Made by a program: the position numbers and the translations under genes. From positions 1 through 19,158 of the forward strand of contig CAJUTH010000050.1 of NCBI GenBank assembly GCA_910589275.1: a stretch of 19,158 bases of DNA, read 5' to 3'. Shown here in pieces: positions 1 to 8,292 of the stretch (its first letter is position 1; the number at the start of each line of letters is the position of its first letter). The DNA comes from an uncultured Dorea sp. GTDB taxonomy: Bacteria > Bacillota > Clostridia > Lachnospirales > Lachnospiraceae. The notes below the pieces were generated by a model. The model had not been told where the DNA came from, ran no database searches, and worked only from the letters and a program-made list of their open reading frames with translations.

Positions 1-97
1 TGAATCGGGGCTAATGTTTCAATTATTTTGGGACATTTTCAAAAACGCTTGACACTGTCATGTTTTTGATCTGTAACTATCCATTGCCGTAGAAATA

Positions 98-106
98 TGC
101 TATACT
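98..106 (+). promoter_or_regulatory. Extended -10 promoter for the 198-2609 genes
   Basis: TGC followed by TATACT is a good extended -10 element about 90 nt upstream of the first start codon. No well-spaced -35 accompanies it, as expected for an extended -10 promoter. A separate TTGACA at 49-54 has only a weak -10 partner at 72-77 (TGTAAC, 17-bp spacer). That -35 overlaps the short palindrome TGACA-C-TGTCA at 50-60, which could be a repressor site. Confidence 0.45.
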
Positions 107-197
107 GATACTGTTTGTAGATGACTTAGTGTTGATAAGAGAATCCGGAGAATTTGTAGTTAGAAAATTTGGGATGCGTTGGAAAAGGAGGGATGGG

Positions 198-635
198 ATG
201 CTTCAAGGAATAGAAATGGTTTTTGAGGACAGGGGCAGGATGATGACATCTCTAAAAAAGAACACTTATGAATCCCGCTCAAAGGAATTTGCGCAGGAAT
301 ACGGACACTATTTTTCAGAAATGAGGGAGTATGTGGAACAGGCCGGGGACAAGAAAAGCGCGGCAGAGGAGATTGGCCGGCGCGTTATGCAGGCTGTCGC
401 AGAAAGCTGCGGGAATAAGCGCGGAGTGCTGGATTCTAGAACCAGATCGGAGGTCAGCCTATTTCTGGTGTACTATGTATTTCCTGCAATTTTGAAACAG
501 GGAGAAACAGGAACTGTCATTGCCGACGGAGTATTGGCAGCCTGCCGCAAAGGGCTTAAGAACCGAGGCTTGCGGTATGTGGATTACGATACGGTTTACA
601 GTGGATTTAACGATAAATTATTCGGTTTGTTTTAG
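198..635 (+). CDS. Unknown 145-aa protein, first gene of the desulfidase operon
   Basis: I do not recognise a named family. The ATG at 198 is chosen because AAGGAGG at 185-191 sits 6 nt upstream; the in-frame ATG at 129 has no such site. The protein is soluble, helix-rich and charged at the N-terminus (EDRGRMM, KKNTYESRSKEF), with a more hydrophobic stretch near residues 80-100 (LFLVYYVFPAIL) and an aromatic C-terminal end (YVDYDTVYSGF, KLFGLF). There is no signal peptide, membrane helix or helix-turn-helix. It lies 36 nt upstream of the cysteine desulfidase-like gene on the same strand, so co-transcription is likely. A role linked to that enzyme is possible but only positional. Confidence 0.65.
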   Translation: MLQGIEMVFEDRGRMMTSLKKNTYESRSKEFAQEYGHYFSEMREYVEQAGDKKSAAEEIGRRVMQAVAESCGNKRGVLDSRTRSEVSLFLVYYVFPAILKQGETGTVIADGVLAACRKGLKNRGLRYVDYDTVYSGFNDKLFGLF

Positions 636-671
636 CCGGGATACGATTAAGAGGAAAGGACGGGATAGGAA

Positions 672-1964
672 ATGGATCAAAGCTTATATGATAATTATGT
701 GAATATTTTGAAACATGAGCTGGTTCCGGCGCTGGGGTGTACGGAGCCCATTGCCATTGCATTTTCAGCAGCGAAGGCTGTGGAGGTGCTCGGGGAATTT
801 CCGGACCGGATTGAGATGGACTGCAGCGGCAATATTATCAAGAATGTGAAGGGCGTTACGGTTCCTAATTCAGACGGGATGAAAGGGATTGAAGCGGCGG
901 CAATCCTTGGAGCTGTAGGAGGCGATGCGGCGAAGGAGCTGGAAGTATTAGAGGAGGTTACGCCGGAGCATATTCAGAGGGCGAAGGAGCTGGCGGCCCG
1001 GAAAATCTGCACCTGCAATTTAATAGACGGTGTAGAGAATCTCTATATAACCGCCCGGGTAATCAAAGGAGAGCAGTCTGCGGAGGTTACGATTGTCAGC
1101 CATCACACGAATGTAGTCAGGATCGTGAAAAACGGCGGGGTGGTTTTAGACCGGCCGGTGGAGGCGGAGTCGAAGGAAGCGGGAGCGGATAAGTCAGGGC
1201 TTACCGTGAGAGATATTTTGGACTTTGCGGACCGGGTAAAGATCGAGGATATTGACGAGGTGATTACCCGGCAGGTGGAACTGAATTCGGCCATTGCGCA
1301 GGAGGGTCTGGATAATAATTATGGAGCTCAGATCGGAAAGACCCTGATGCATGTGTGGGGCAAGTCAGCTACTACGCGCGCCTGCGCCAGAGCGGCGGCG
1401 GGAAGCGACGCGCGTATGGGCGGATGCTCTCTGCCGGTAGTGATTAATTCCGGAAGCGGCAATCAGGGGCTGACGGTGTCCCTGCCAGTGATCGTCTATG
1501 CGGAGGAATGGGAGGTTTCCAGAGAGAAGATGTACCGCGCGCTGGTGGTCAGCAATCTAATCGCTATCCATCAGAAGCATTATATCGGAAGCCTTTCGGC
1601 TTACTGCGGGGCGGTAAGCGCGGCGTGCGGAGCGGGAGCCGGGATCACCTATATGTATGGCGGCAGCTATGAACAGGTGTCCCTGACGATCATCAATACC
1701 CTTGGAAATGTGGGCGGCATTGTGTGCGACGGTGCGAAATCATCCTGCGCGGCAAAGATCGCATCCTCCGTGGACGCGGCGCTGATCGCATTTCATCTGA
1801 GCCTGCAGAATAAAAGCTTTCTGCCCGGCGAGGGGATTATCAAGGGAGATATTGAAGAGACGATCAAGAGCATGGGATATATCGGGCGCGTAGGCATGCG
1901 TTCTACGGATACAGAGATTCTGAATGTCATGATTGACCGGATTAATGTAAATCAGGAATGTTAA
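672..1964 (+). CDS. L-cysteine desulfidase / L-serine dehydratase-like protein (UPF0597, YhaM/CyuA family)
   Basis: 430 residues, the normal length for the UPF0597/CyuA family. These cytoplasmic Fe-S enzymes break L-cysteine down to pyruvate, ammonia and sulfide and are related to the alpha chain of iron-sulfur L-serine dehydratase. Visible signatures are LGCTEP at residues 21-26 (Cys23), GGCSLPVVINSGSGNQG around Cys252, and CDGAKSSC at Cys352 and Cys359. Cys23 and one or more of the later cysteines are the likely cluster ligands. The start at 672 has AGGA-type sequence just upstream. The stop is followed at once by the region carrying the ribosome binding site of the HD-domain gene, so the two are probably one transcript. 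Cysteine versus serine preference cannot be settled from sequence. Confidence 0.9.
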   Translation: MDQSLYDNYVNILKHELVPALGCTEPIAIAFSAAKAVEVLGEFPDRIEMDCSGNIIKNVKGVTVPNSDGMKGIEAAAILGAVGGDAAKELEVLEEVTPEHIQRAKELAARKICTCNLIDGVENLYITARVIKGEQSAEVTIVSHHTNVVRIVKNGGVVLDRPVEAESKEAGADKSGLTVRDILDFADRVKIEDIDEVITRQVELNSAIAQEGLDNNYGAQIGKTLMHVWGKSATTRACARAAAGSDARMGGCSLPVVINSGSGNQGLTVSLPVIVYAEEWEVSREKMYRALVVSNLIAIHQKHYIGSLSAYCGAVSAACGAGAGITYMYGGSYEQVSLTIINTLGNVGGIVCDGAKSSCAAKIASSVDAALIAFHLSLQNKSFLPGEGIIKGDIEETIKSMGYIGRVGMRSTDTEILNVMIDRINVNQEC

Positions 1965-2012
1965 ATGGCGGAGGTTCTGCCGGGGATTGTATATAAAGGA
2001 GGAATTTTGAAC

Positions 2013-2609
2013 ATGATGACAAGTAAGCTGACCAGAGAAGAAGCCTTTGCGCTTCTTAGGAAATACAATAAGGAGCCGTTCCACATCCAGCACGCGCTGA
2101 CGGTGGAGGGCGTCATGCGGTGGTATGCGAAGGAGCTTGGATACGGGGAGGAAGAGGAGTACTGGGGAATCACGGGACTGCTTCACGATATTGATTTTGA
2201 ATGGTATCCCGAGGAGCACTGTAAGAAAGCGCCGGAGCTTTTAAGAGAAGGCGGCGCGGGGGAGGATATGATTTACAGTATCTGTTCCCACGGATATGGC
2301 CTTTGCAGCGATCAGGAGCCGAAGCATGAGATGGAGAAGGTGTTGTTTGCCGCGGACGAGCTGACCGGCCTTATCTGGTCTGCGGCGCTGATGCGGCCCT
2401 CTAAGAGCGTGATGGATATGGAAGTCAAGAGCTTAAAGAAGAAGTTTAAGGACAAGCGTTTTGCAGCCGGGTGTTCAAGGGAAGTGATTTCGGAAGGGGC
2501 GGAGCGTCTTGGATGGGAGCTGAGTGAATTATTTGAGAAGACGATATTGGCGATGAGAAGCTGTGAAGCGCCGGTAAGCGAGTTTATGGACAGCTATCAG
2601 CCGGAATAA
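2013..2609 (+). CDS. HD-domain metal-dependent phosphohydrolase
   Basis: 198 residues. The HD-superfamily metal ligands are readable in order: His27 (FHIQHAL), His58-Asp59 (LLHDID), His93 (CSHGYG) and Asp115 (FAADELTG). Proteins of this size and layout are stand-alone HD hydrolases acting on phosphate monoesters or diesters; the substrate cannot be told from sequence. The ATG at 2013 is chosen because AAAGGAGG at 1995-2002 lies 10 nt upstream. A longer in-frame reading from 1965 would overlap that site and begin directly on the desulfidase stop. The gene follows the desulfidase closely on the same strand, so they are probably co-expressed. It ends just before a 10-bp hairpin. Confidence 0.85.
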   Translation: MMTSKLTREEAFALLRKYNKEPFHIQHALTVEGVMRWYAKELGYGEEEEYWGITGLLHDIDFEWYPEEHCKKAPELLREGGAGEDMIYSICSHGYGLCSDQEPKHEMEKVLFAADELTGLIWSAALMRPSKSVMDMEVKSLKKKFKDKRFAAGCSREVISEGAERLGWELSELFEKTILAMRSCEAPVSEFMDSYQPE

Positions 2610-2626
2610 ATTTTTGCCGCCTGTAC

Positions 2627-2654
2627 GGCTGGATGACCTTTAGCTCATCCAGCC
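2627..2654 (+). terminator. 10-bp perfect hairpin after the HD gene
   Basis: GGCTGGATGA (2627-2636) pairs perfectly with TCATCCAGCC (2645-2654) across an 8-nt loop, 18 nt after the HD gene stop. No T-run follows, so intrinsic termination would be weak. A second small nested hairpin lies at about 2672-2697 (GTGC/GCAC inside GCAA/TTGC). The two together may instead be a leader structure of the lipoate ligase gene. Confidence 0.45.
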
Positions 2655-2740
2655 TGCGCATCCATTTGCAAAATCCGTGCTATCGCACTCTTGCGGCTGG
2701 GAAAAGCGGCGATGGAAAAGAAGAGGAAAAGGAGACTGAC

Positions 2741-3739
2741 ATGATTAATAAGACAGCATATATCGAGAGCACGGGAACAAATCCGCACAAGAATCTGGCG
2801 ATAGAGGAATATCTGTTTTCCAGATGCGGGGAGGACGAGGTGATCCTGTATCTGTGGCAGAATCAGAATACGATCGTAATCGGCAAGAATCAGAACGCAT
2901 GGAAGGAATGTCAGATCAGCCGGATCGAGGAAGACGGCGCGGTGATCGCAAGGCGGATTTCCGGCGGCGGAGCGGTGTTCCATGATCTGGGGAATTTGAA
3001 CTTTACATTTCTGGCGAGCAAGGAGAATTATGACCTGAAAAGGCAGCTTGAGGTTATTTTAAAAGCGGTGCAGAAGCTTGGAATCCATGCGGAGGCTTCC
3101 GGGCGGAATGATATTCTGGTGGACGGGCAGAAGTTTTCCGGCAACGCGTTCCATGAGCACAAGGGACGCTGTTACCATCATGGGACAATTATGGTGGATG
3201 TGAAGCTGGGCGAGCTGAATAAGTATCTGAACGTGTCTAAGAAAAAGCTGGACTCCAAGGGAATTAAGTCGGTGCGTTCGAGAGTGGCTAATCTTATTGA
3301 CTACAATCCCGGGCTTACGATCGAGCAATTGAAAAAGGCCCTGAAAGAGACCTTTGAGGAGGTGTATGGGCATGAGAGCCGTATCATTAAGGAGGAGGAG
3401 CTGGATAGACAGGCGGTTTTAGAATTGTATGAGAAATACGCTTCATGGGACTGGGTATATGGGAGGCAGTTTGAATTTCAGTATGAGATCTCCGAGCGGT
3501 TTTGCTGGGGACAGGTGGATATCCAGTTTCAGGTGGACAGCGGCCGGATTACTGACGTAGAGGTGTATTCCGATTCCCTGAAACCGGAGGTAATTCATAA
3601 GCTGTCGGAAGTATTGAAAGGACTCCGTTATAATAACCAGCAGATGGGAGAGAAAATCGGGGAACTCCATTCTGACGATGCGCAGGAAGAAGAGATGTTT
3701 GGCGACGTTGAATCATGGCTTAGGAAGGCGGAGCTATAG
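2741..3739 (+). CDS. lplA: Lipoate-protein ligase
   Basis: 332 residues, the usual length of a full lipoate-protein ligase with its accessory C-terminal domain. It activates lipoate with ATP and transfers it to the lysine of lipoyl domains such as GcvH or 2-oxoacid dehydrogenase E2. The signature RRISGGGAVFHD is at residues 71-82, GRNDILVDGQKFSGNA at about 121-136 with the expected catalytic lysine at 131, and HHGTIMV at 146-152. The C-terminal part from about residue 250 matches the accessory domain. The ATG at 2741 has AAAAGGAG 6 nt upstream; the longer in-frame reading from 2633 crosses the upstream hairpin and is rejected. No lipoylated partner or lipoate transporter is in the window. Confidence 0.93.
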   Translation: MINKTAYIESTGTNPHKNLAIEEYLFSRCGEDEVILYLWQNQNTIVIGKNQNAWKECQISRIEEDGAVIARRISGGGAVFHDLGNLNFTFLASKENYDLKRQLEVILKAVQKLGIHAEASGRNDILVDGQKFSGNAFHEHKGRCYHHGTIMVDVKLGELNKYLNVSKKKLDSKGIKSVRSRVANLIDYNPGLTIEQLKKALKETFEEVYGHESRIIKEEELDRQAVLELYEKYASWDWVYGRQFEFQYEISERFCWGQVDIQFQVDSGRITDVEVYSDSLKPEVIHKLSEVLKGLRYNNQQMGEKIGELHSDDAQEEEMFGDVESWLRKAEL

Positions 3740-3783
3740 AAAGGGATGGCATTGTACAGCAAGGTAAAAAAGGAGTGAGAAAG

Positions 3784-4809
3784 GTGCTTCGTCCATACTT
3801 TGTGGAACAGATGATGAAATTGATACATTCGTCCTTTCATATATATCGTGCGCAGAATGAATTGGTGCAAAGGTTTGGCAGTAAAAGAATAGAGCAAGAT
3901 TTTTTTAAAAAGAATCAGGAATTGCTGCATGAGATCTATGCTGGATCGGTTTCTTTCGGGTATCCTGCTTCTCCATGAGCATTTGACCGGAGAAGAGATG
4001 CCCGCGGCCGAGCTGTGGGAGAAGAATAAAGAATCCTTTCCTCCGACTATCAATATGCAGAGCAGGATTTCACATGATATATTTGATCAGTTGGAGAATC
4101 CGGGCATGCATAATCCCTATGAACAAGAATTGAGAGAATTGGACAGTATAGAAAAAGGGGATGTGCAGGCATTGGCTAGAAGTATTTCCGAGATTTATGA
4201 AGGAGAGATTGGGATACTGGCCAGCGATCCGTTGAGATCAGGTAAGAATGTTGCGGTTGGTAATATTACGCTGGCGTCTAGAGCCGCGATCCGCGGGGGG
4301 ATGGGTGTGGAACAGTCTTTTTCTCTGGCGGACAGCCTGATCCGGCAAGTGGAGGAAATCCAGAGCGTGCCGGAGGTGGAAGCATTTAAGCGGGAGGCTC
4401 AGTATACTTATGCCAAATTGGTTCATGCGGGGAAAATGGAGGGAGCGGAGAAGCAAAAGACCAGAAAGAATCCGTTAATTGGAAAGATTAAGGATTATAT
4501 TTTCAGCCATCTGCATGATGCGATACAGATTGCGGATATTGCAGAGGAGCTGCGGGTCAACGCAGATTACTTGTCTCATTTATTCAGTGATTCTGAGAAT
4601 ATGACGATCACGGAATATATCCGGCGGGAGAAGATACGCCGAGGGGAGAACCTTTTGAAATATTCGGATTATCAGATCCGCGATATTGCATTTTATCTGG
4701 GATTTTGTTCCCAGAGCCATTTTCAAGGACATTCCGGCAGGTGGCGGGAGTGACTCCGAATGAGTATCGCAAAAAGTTTGGCTATGGGAAGGATTGGAAA
4801 ATAAAATAA
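3784..4809 (+). pseudogene. AraC-family transcriptional regulator, broken
   Basis: Three reading frames are needed to follow one regulator. The N-terminal part (RPYFVEQMMKLIHSSFHIYRAQ) begins at GTG 3784 behind AAAAGGAG. The middle part (FLSGILLLHEHLTGEEM onward) is in another frame from about 3940. The C-terminal AraC helix-turn-helix (IADIAEELRVNADYLSHLF, then IRDIAFYLGFCSQSHF) loses frame at about 4725, where one A is missing. The last segment (RTFRQVAGVTPNEYRKKFG) continues in a third frame to TAA at 4807-4809. The first break also joins sequence that in relatives is separated by several tens of residues, so it is an out-of-frame deletion. Relatives often sit next to glycan-use genes, and here the GH30 gene follows on the same strand. 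A working activator is unlikely. Confidence 0.85.
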
Positions 4810-4820
4810 GATACATGACT

Positions 4821-4856
4821 AAGAGCTAAGATATGTGATATATCTTAGCTCTTTTT
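4821..4856 (+). terminator. Strong intrinsic terminator
   Basis: A 14-bp perfect stem (4821-4834 with 4840-4853), a 5-nt loop GTGAT and a run of five T at 4852-4856 lie 11 nt after the regulator remnant. It isolates the GH30 gene from upstream transcription. Confidence 0.9.
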
Positions 4857-4984
4857 CTGAATATACTGAAAATGGAATCAGTTTTTAAAAGAAAACTGCT
4901 TATAAGTTTCTGGGATCGGGAGTCGGCATAAAATATAGACTGCGTATTTTGGAAAAGAAATATTTCAGAAAGGAAGGGAAGGAA

Positions 4985-7900
4985 ATGAAGGGAATGAAAA
5001 GAGGAATTGCGGCGGTAGCAGCGGCAGCCCTCTGTTTGACATCAATTCCGCTAAGCGGTATTCAGGTTCAGGCAGCAGGAGCAGACAAGACGGTGAAGCT
5101 TAATCCGGGCCTTGCGTCTACATTTCATGATACCGACGGGGACGGCCTTGGAGAGTACGAAGGCTGGGGCACCTCTCTGTGCTGGTGGGCAAACCGTATC
5201 GGTTATAGCGACAAGCTGACGGCGGAAGCGGCAAGAGTGTTCTACAGCGACGAAGGCTTGGATATGAATATTGGCCGCTATAATGTAGGAGGCGGAGACT
5301 TGGTGGGAGAACCCGAGCAGGTGCCGGTTAATAAAAACGCCGTAATTTATGATTTGGAAACCGAAGGGCGAACGCTGTCCTATGCGGGTACCAGTATGAA
5401 AGTAGAAAACAATACAGCGATGGGAAATGTAAGCTATGCATTCTCAGATGCTGATTTTGGCATAACAAAGGGTAAGAAGGTTGAGGATTTCAAGAAAATC
5501 GGATGGATCAACAAATTAGACGATGCGGCAGGCCAGGGGGATAATCTCCGTTATACCGTGGCGGCAGAGGAAGCCGGGAGTTATACGGTAAAGCTTCTCT
5601 TGACGCTGACAGGAAGTAATACGCGGGATGTGGCAATCCGGGTGAATGATAATCCGGAAAGCGACCGAATCATGGATGCGGATACGATCAACAAGAACCA
5701 GATTGCCTCCGGTAATAATCATATGCTGTTTATTGCCGAGTTTTCGGATGTAGAGTTAAAAGCGGGAGAGAACACCATTAATATCGCGGGAAAGACGGAC
5801 TGGACATTGGACTTTGTGAAAATGGCGGTTATTAAATCCGGGCAGGAGGGGGAAGTGCCGGAGGAACAGGAATTTTTACATAAATCCCATATTACCCGTT
5901 CCGATTCGGCGGTTCCGGGATATGCAGTGGATGTTACGAAGATTGATACAAACAAGAAGAGCATCGAGGACTATCAGAAGGAATTTACCAGAGTAGATGA
6001 GGAATGCGGGTATGCATGGAATTATGACTGGGATGCTGACAAGAATCAGATGAATATTCTGAAAGCGGCGGCAGCGGCCAGCGGTGAAGACTTTATCGCA
6101 GAGGCGTTTTCTAATTCACCTCCGTATTTTATGACCAACAGCGGATGCAGTTCAGGGGCGGTGGATTCCAGCAAGGATAACCTCCGGGCAGATTCCTATC
6201 AGGCATTCGCAGCGTATATGGCGGATGTGATCGAGCATTGGAATAACGAAGGCGTTATCTCATTCCAGAGCGCTACGCCGATGAATGAGCCATATACAAA
6301 CTACTGGGGCGCCCACAGTAATAAACAGGAGGGCTGCCATTTTGATCAGGGGGAATCACAGTCAAAGATTATTACGGCTTTGAAGAAGGAATTGGACAGC
6401 AAAGGGATTTCCATCATCCTGTCCGGAACAGACGAGACCAGTATTGATACGGCGATTTCTTCCTATAATAAGCTGTCGCAGGAAGCTAAGGATGCGATCA
6501 CGCGAATCGATACCCATACATATGGCGGTTCTAAACGCGCGGAACTAAAGGAGCTGGCAGAAAAATCCGGAGAGAATCTTTGGATGTCTGAGGTGGATGG
6601 TTCCTACACTGCCGGAAGCAATGCAGGGGAGATGAGTCCCGCCCTGGGTTTGGCAAAGCAGATGATGAAGGATGTCAACGGCCTCCAGTCCAGCGCATGG
6701 ATTTTCTGGAATGCCATTGATATGCATGTAGATCAGAAGGTAACGACAAAAAGCGATGCAGATTATGGTTCTCTGGAAGAGATCTATAGTAAGAATAACG
6801 ATATGAAGAATGCTTACTGGGGGCTTGCAATCGGCGACCATGATAATCAAGAGATCGTCCTTACCAAGAAGTACTATGCTTACGGACAGTTTTCCAGATA
6901 TATCCGGCCGGGATATGCAATTATTTCCTCCAGCGACGATACATTAGCTGCTTATGACCCGAAAGGAAAGAAAGTCGTGATCGTAGCGGCTAATACGGCA
7001 GGCGAGGATCAGACATGGCAGTTTGATCTTTCGAAATTCAATACCATAAGCGATAAAATTACAGCAGTCCGCACAAGCGGAACTCTGAAAGATGGCGAGA
7101 ATTGGGCGGATGTATCGGACGAGGGCAAGATTACTGCCGATACAGCGAAAAAGAATGTTACAGCCGTGCTGAAAGCAAATTCTATTACCACTTATACGAT
7201 TGAAGGCGTGGAATATGACAGCTCCGCAGAGGAGATCGTCAGCATAAAAGACGTGGCTGCGTATACGGTTGAGGGAGTGCCGGCAGCATTACCGGAAAAG
7301 GTGGAAGTAACAACAAATAAGAACAACACTTCCGAGATGAAAGTTACATGGAATCTGGAAAATGCAGATCTTACCGTTGACGGAGAGATCAAGGGCGCCG
7401 TAAAAGGAACCGATATCAAAGCAACAGCCCATGTAAAAGTAGTAGAACCAAATACAGTATATTTTATTGACTGTAACAGTCCGGAGTCGCCGAAGTATGC
7501 GGCGGTGGATGCGTATGCAGATGGTACGGCAACGCAGGAAATGGTGAACAATGCGGTAAATGAGCTGATTGATGCAGTTACTCATCTGCTGGAGAAGGAT
7601 TTCAGTTATCTGATCGCCGCTATTGAGCAGGCAAAAGGACTTCTTGCAAATGAAGAACGCTATACGGCTTCATCGGCAGGCGGGCTGAAAGAAGCAGTAG
7701 CCGCAGCAGAGCAGCTTGTTGAGAGCAAAGAAGGAGATACGGCGGATATCGACAGCGCTTACGGCCAGATTCTTTCCGCAATAGCTGGACTTGAACTAAG
7801 AGGAAATAAAGCCGAACTGGAATCTGTATTAAAGAAAGCGGAAGAAATCCTTGGAAATTCCGGTAAGTATCTTGCGTCAACATTGGAAGGACTTCAGGAA

Positions 7901-8197
7901 GCATATGATCAGGCAAAAGCGGTTTATGACAATGCAGACGCTGTCCAGAGCGAGATTACGGAAGCGACCGTAAAATTGCTGAGAGAGTGTATGGACGCGC
8001 GTATTCTGGGCGATGTAGATATGAATGGGATTGTAGACAGGGCAGACAGCGCGTTGATGCTTCAGTATAGCGCAGAGCTAACAGATCTGACAGAGGAGCA
8101 GGCGCTTGTGGGCGATGTGAATGGAGACGGCAGGACAGATACAGCAGACGCGTCTAAGGTTCTGGAGTTCACAGAAGGAAAAATAGAGGCATTTTAA
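4985..8197 (+). CDS. Secreted GH30 glycosidase with inserted CBM, Ig-like, FIVAR and dockerin modules
   Basis: 1070 residues from ATG 4985, which has AAAGGAAGG 7 nt upstream. Residues 1-30 form a signal peptide ending VQA. GH30 sequence begins at about 35 (EGWGTSLCWWANRIG, GRYNVGGGD) and resembles the endo-beta-1,6-galactanase branch. It is interrupted at about 118-290 by a CBM35/CBM6-like beta-sandwich and resumes from about 295. The acid/base is probably Glu435 (MNEPYTNYWG) and the nucleophile Glu536 (WMSEVDGS). A beta-domain, an Ig-like bacterial domain (about 749-820), a partial and two complete FIVAR repeats (about 847-1008) and a type-I-like dockerin (1009-1070) follow. The dockerin has two Ca-binding repeats, GDVDMNGIVDRADS and GDVNGDGRTDTADA. 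The next gene supplies a cohesin-like partner. Substrate specificity is inferred, not shown. Confidence 0.88.
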   Translation: MKGMKRGIAAVAAAALCLTSIPLSGIQVQAAGADKTVKLNPGLASTFHDTDGDGLGEYEGWGTSLCWWANRIGYSDKLTAEAARVFYSDEGLDMNIGRYNVGGGDLVGEPEQVPVNKNAVIYDLETEGRTLSYAGTSMKVENNTAMGNVSYAFSDADFGITKGKKVEDFKKIGWINKLDDAAGQGDNLRYTVAAEEAGSYTVKLLLTLTGSNTRDVAIRVNDNPESDRIMDADTINKNQIASGNNHMLFIAEFSDVELKAGENTINIAGKTDWTLDFVKMAVIKSGQEGEVPEEQEFLHKSHITRSDSAVPGYAVDVTKIDTNKKSIEDYQKEFTRVDEECGYAWNYDWDADKNQMNILKAAAAASGEDFIAEAFSNSPPYFMTNSGCSSGAVDSSKDNLRADSYQAFAAYMADVIEHWNNEGVISFQSATPMNEPYTNYWGAHSNKQEGCHFDQGESQSKIITALKKELDSKGISIILSGTDETSIDTAISSYNKLSQEAKDAITRIDTHTYGGSKRAELKELAEKSGENLWMSEVDGSYTAGSNAGEMSPALGLAKQMMKDVNGLQSSAWIFWNAIDMHVDQKVTTKSDADYGSLEEIYSKNNDMKNAYWGLAIGDHDNQEIVLTKKYYAYGQFSRYIRPGYAIISSSDDTLAAYDPKGKKVVIVAANTAGEDQTWQFDLSKFNTISDKITAVRTSGTLKDGENWADVSDEGKITADTAKKNVTAVLKANSITTYTIEGVEYDSSAEEIVSIKDVAAYTVEGVPAALPEKVEVTTNKNNTSEMKVTWNLENADLTVDGEIKGAVKGTDIKATAHVKVVEPNTVYFIDCNSPESPKYAAVDAYADGTATQEMVNNAVNELIDAVTHLLEKDFSYLIAAIEQAKGLLANEERYTASSAGGLKEAVAAAEQLVESKEGDTADIDSAYGQILSAIAGLELRGNKAELESVLKKAEEILGNSGKYLASTLEGLQEAYDQAKAVYDNADAVQSEITEATVKLLRECMDARILGDVDMNGIVDRADSALMLQYSAELTDLTEEQALVGDVNGDGRTDTADASKVLEFTEGKIEAF

Positions 8198-8227
8198 GAG
8201 CGATTCAGAGCTAAAATGACAGAAAAT

Positions 8228-8260
8228 ACCAGAGGGGCGGCTTCGGCCGGTTCCTCTGGT
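8228..8260 (+). promoter_or_regulatory. Intercistronic hairpin with UUCG tetraloop
   Basis: ACCAGAGG (8228-8235) pairs with CCTCTGGT (8253-8260), and an inner GGC/GCC stem closes a TTCG tetraloop at 8242-8245. No T-run follows. It lies between the dockerin enzyme and the cohesin gene and could act as a partial terminator or as an mRNA-stabilising or processing element setting their ratio. Confidence 0.6.
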
Positions 8261-8292
8261 GCAATAACGGAACCAGGGAGGAGTAGGCAGAT

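Noticed and set aside
49..106. TTGACA at 49-54 paired with TATACT at 101-106 as one promoter
   Set aside because: The spacing is 46 bp, far outside the usable range.
1740..2219. 159-aa open frame on the minus strand
   Set aside because: It overlaps the ends of two well-supported plus-strand genes and has a cysteine/histidine/leucine-rich composition typical of antisense shadows.
4899..4934. Promoter of the GH30 gene (TAAAAT at 4929-4934)
   Set aside because: The -10-like match is reasonable, but no adequate -35 is present at the right distance, so I do not annotate it.
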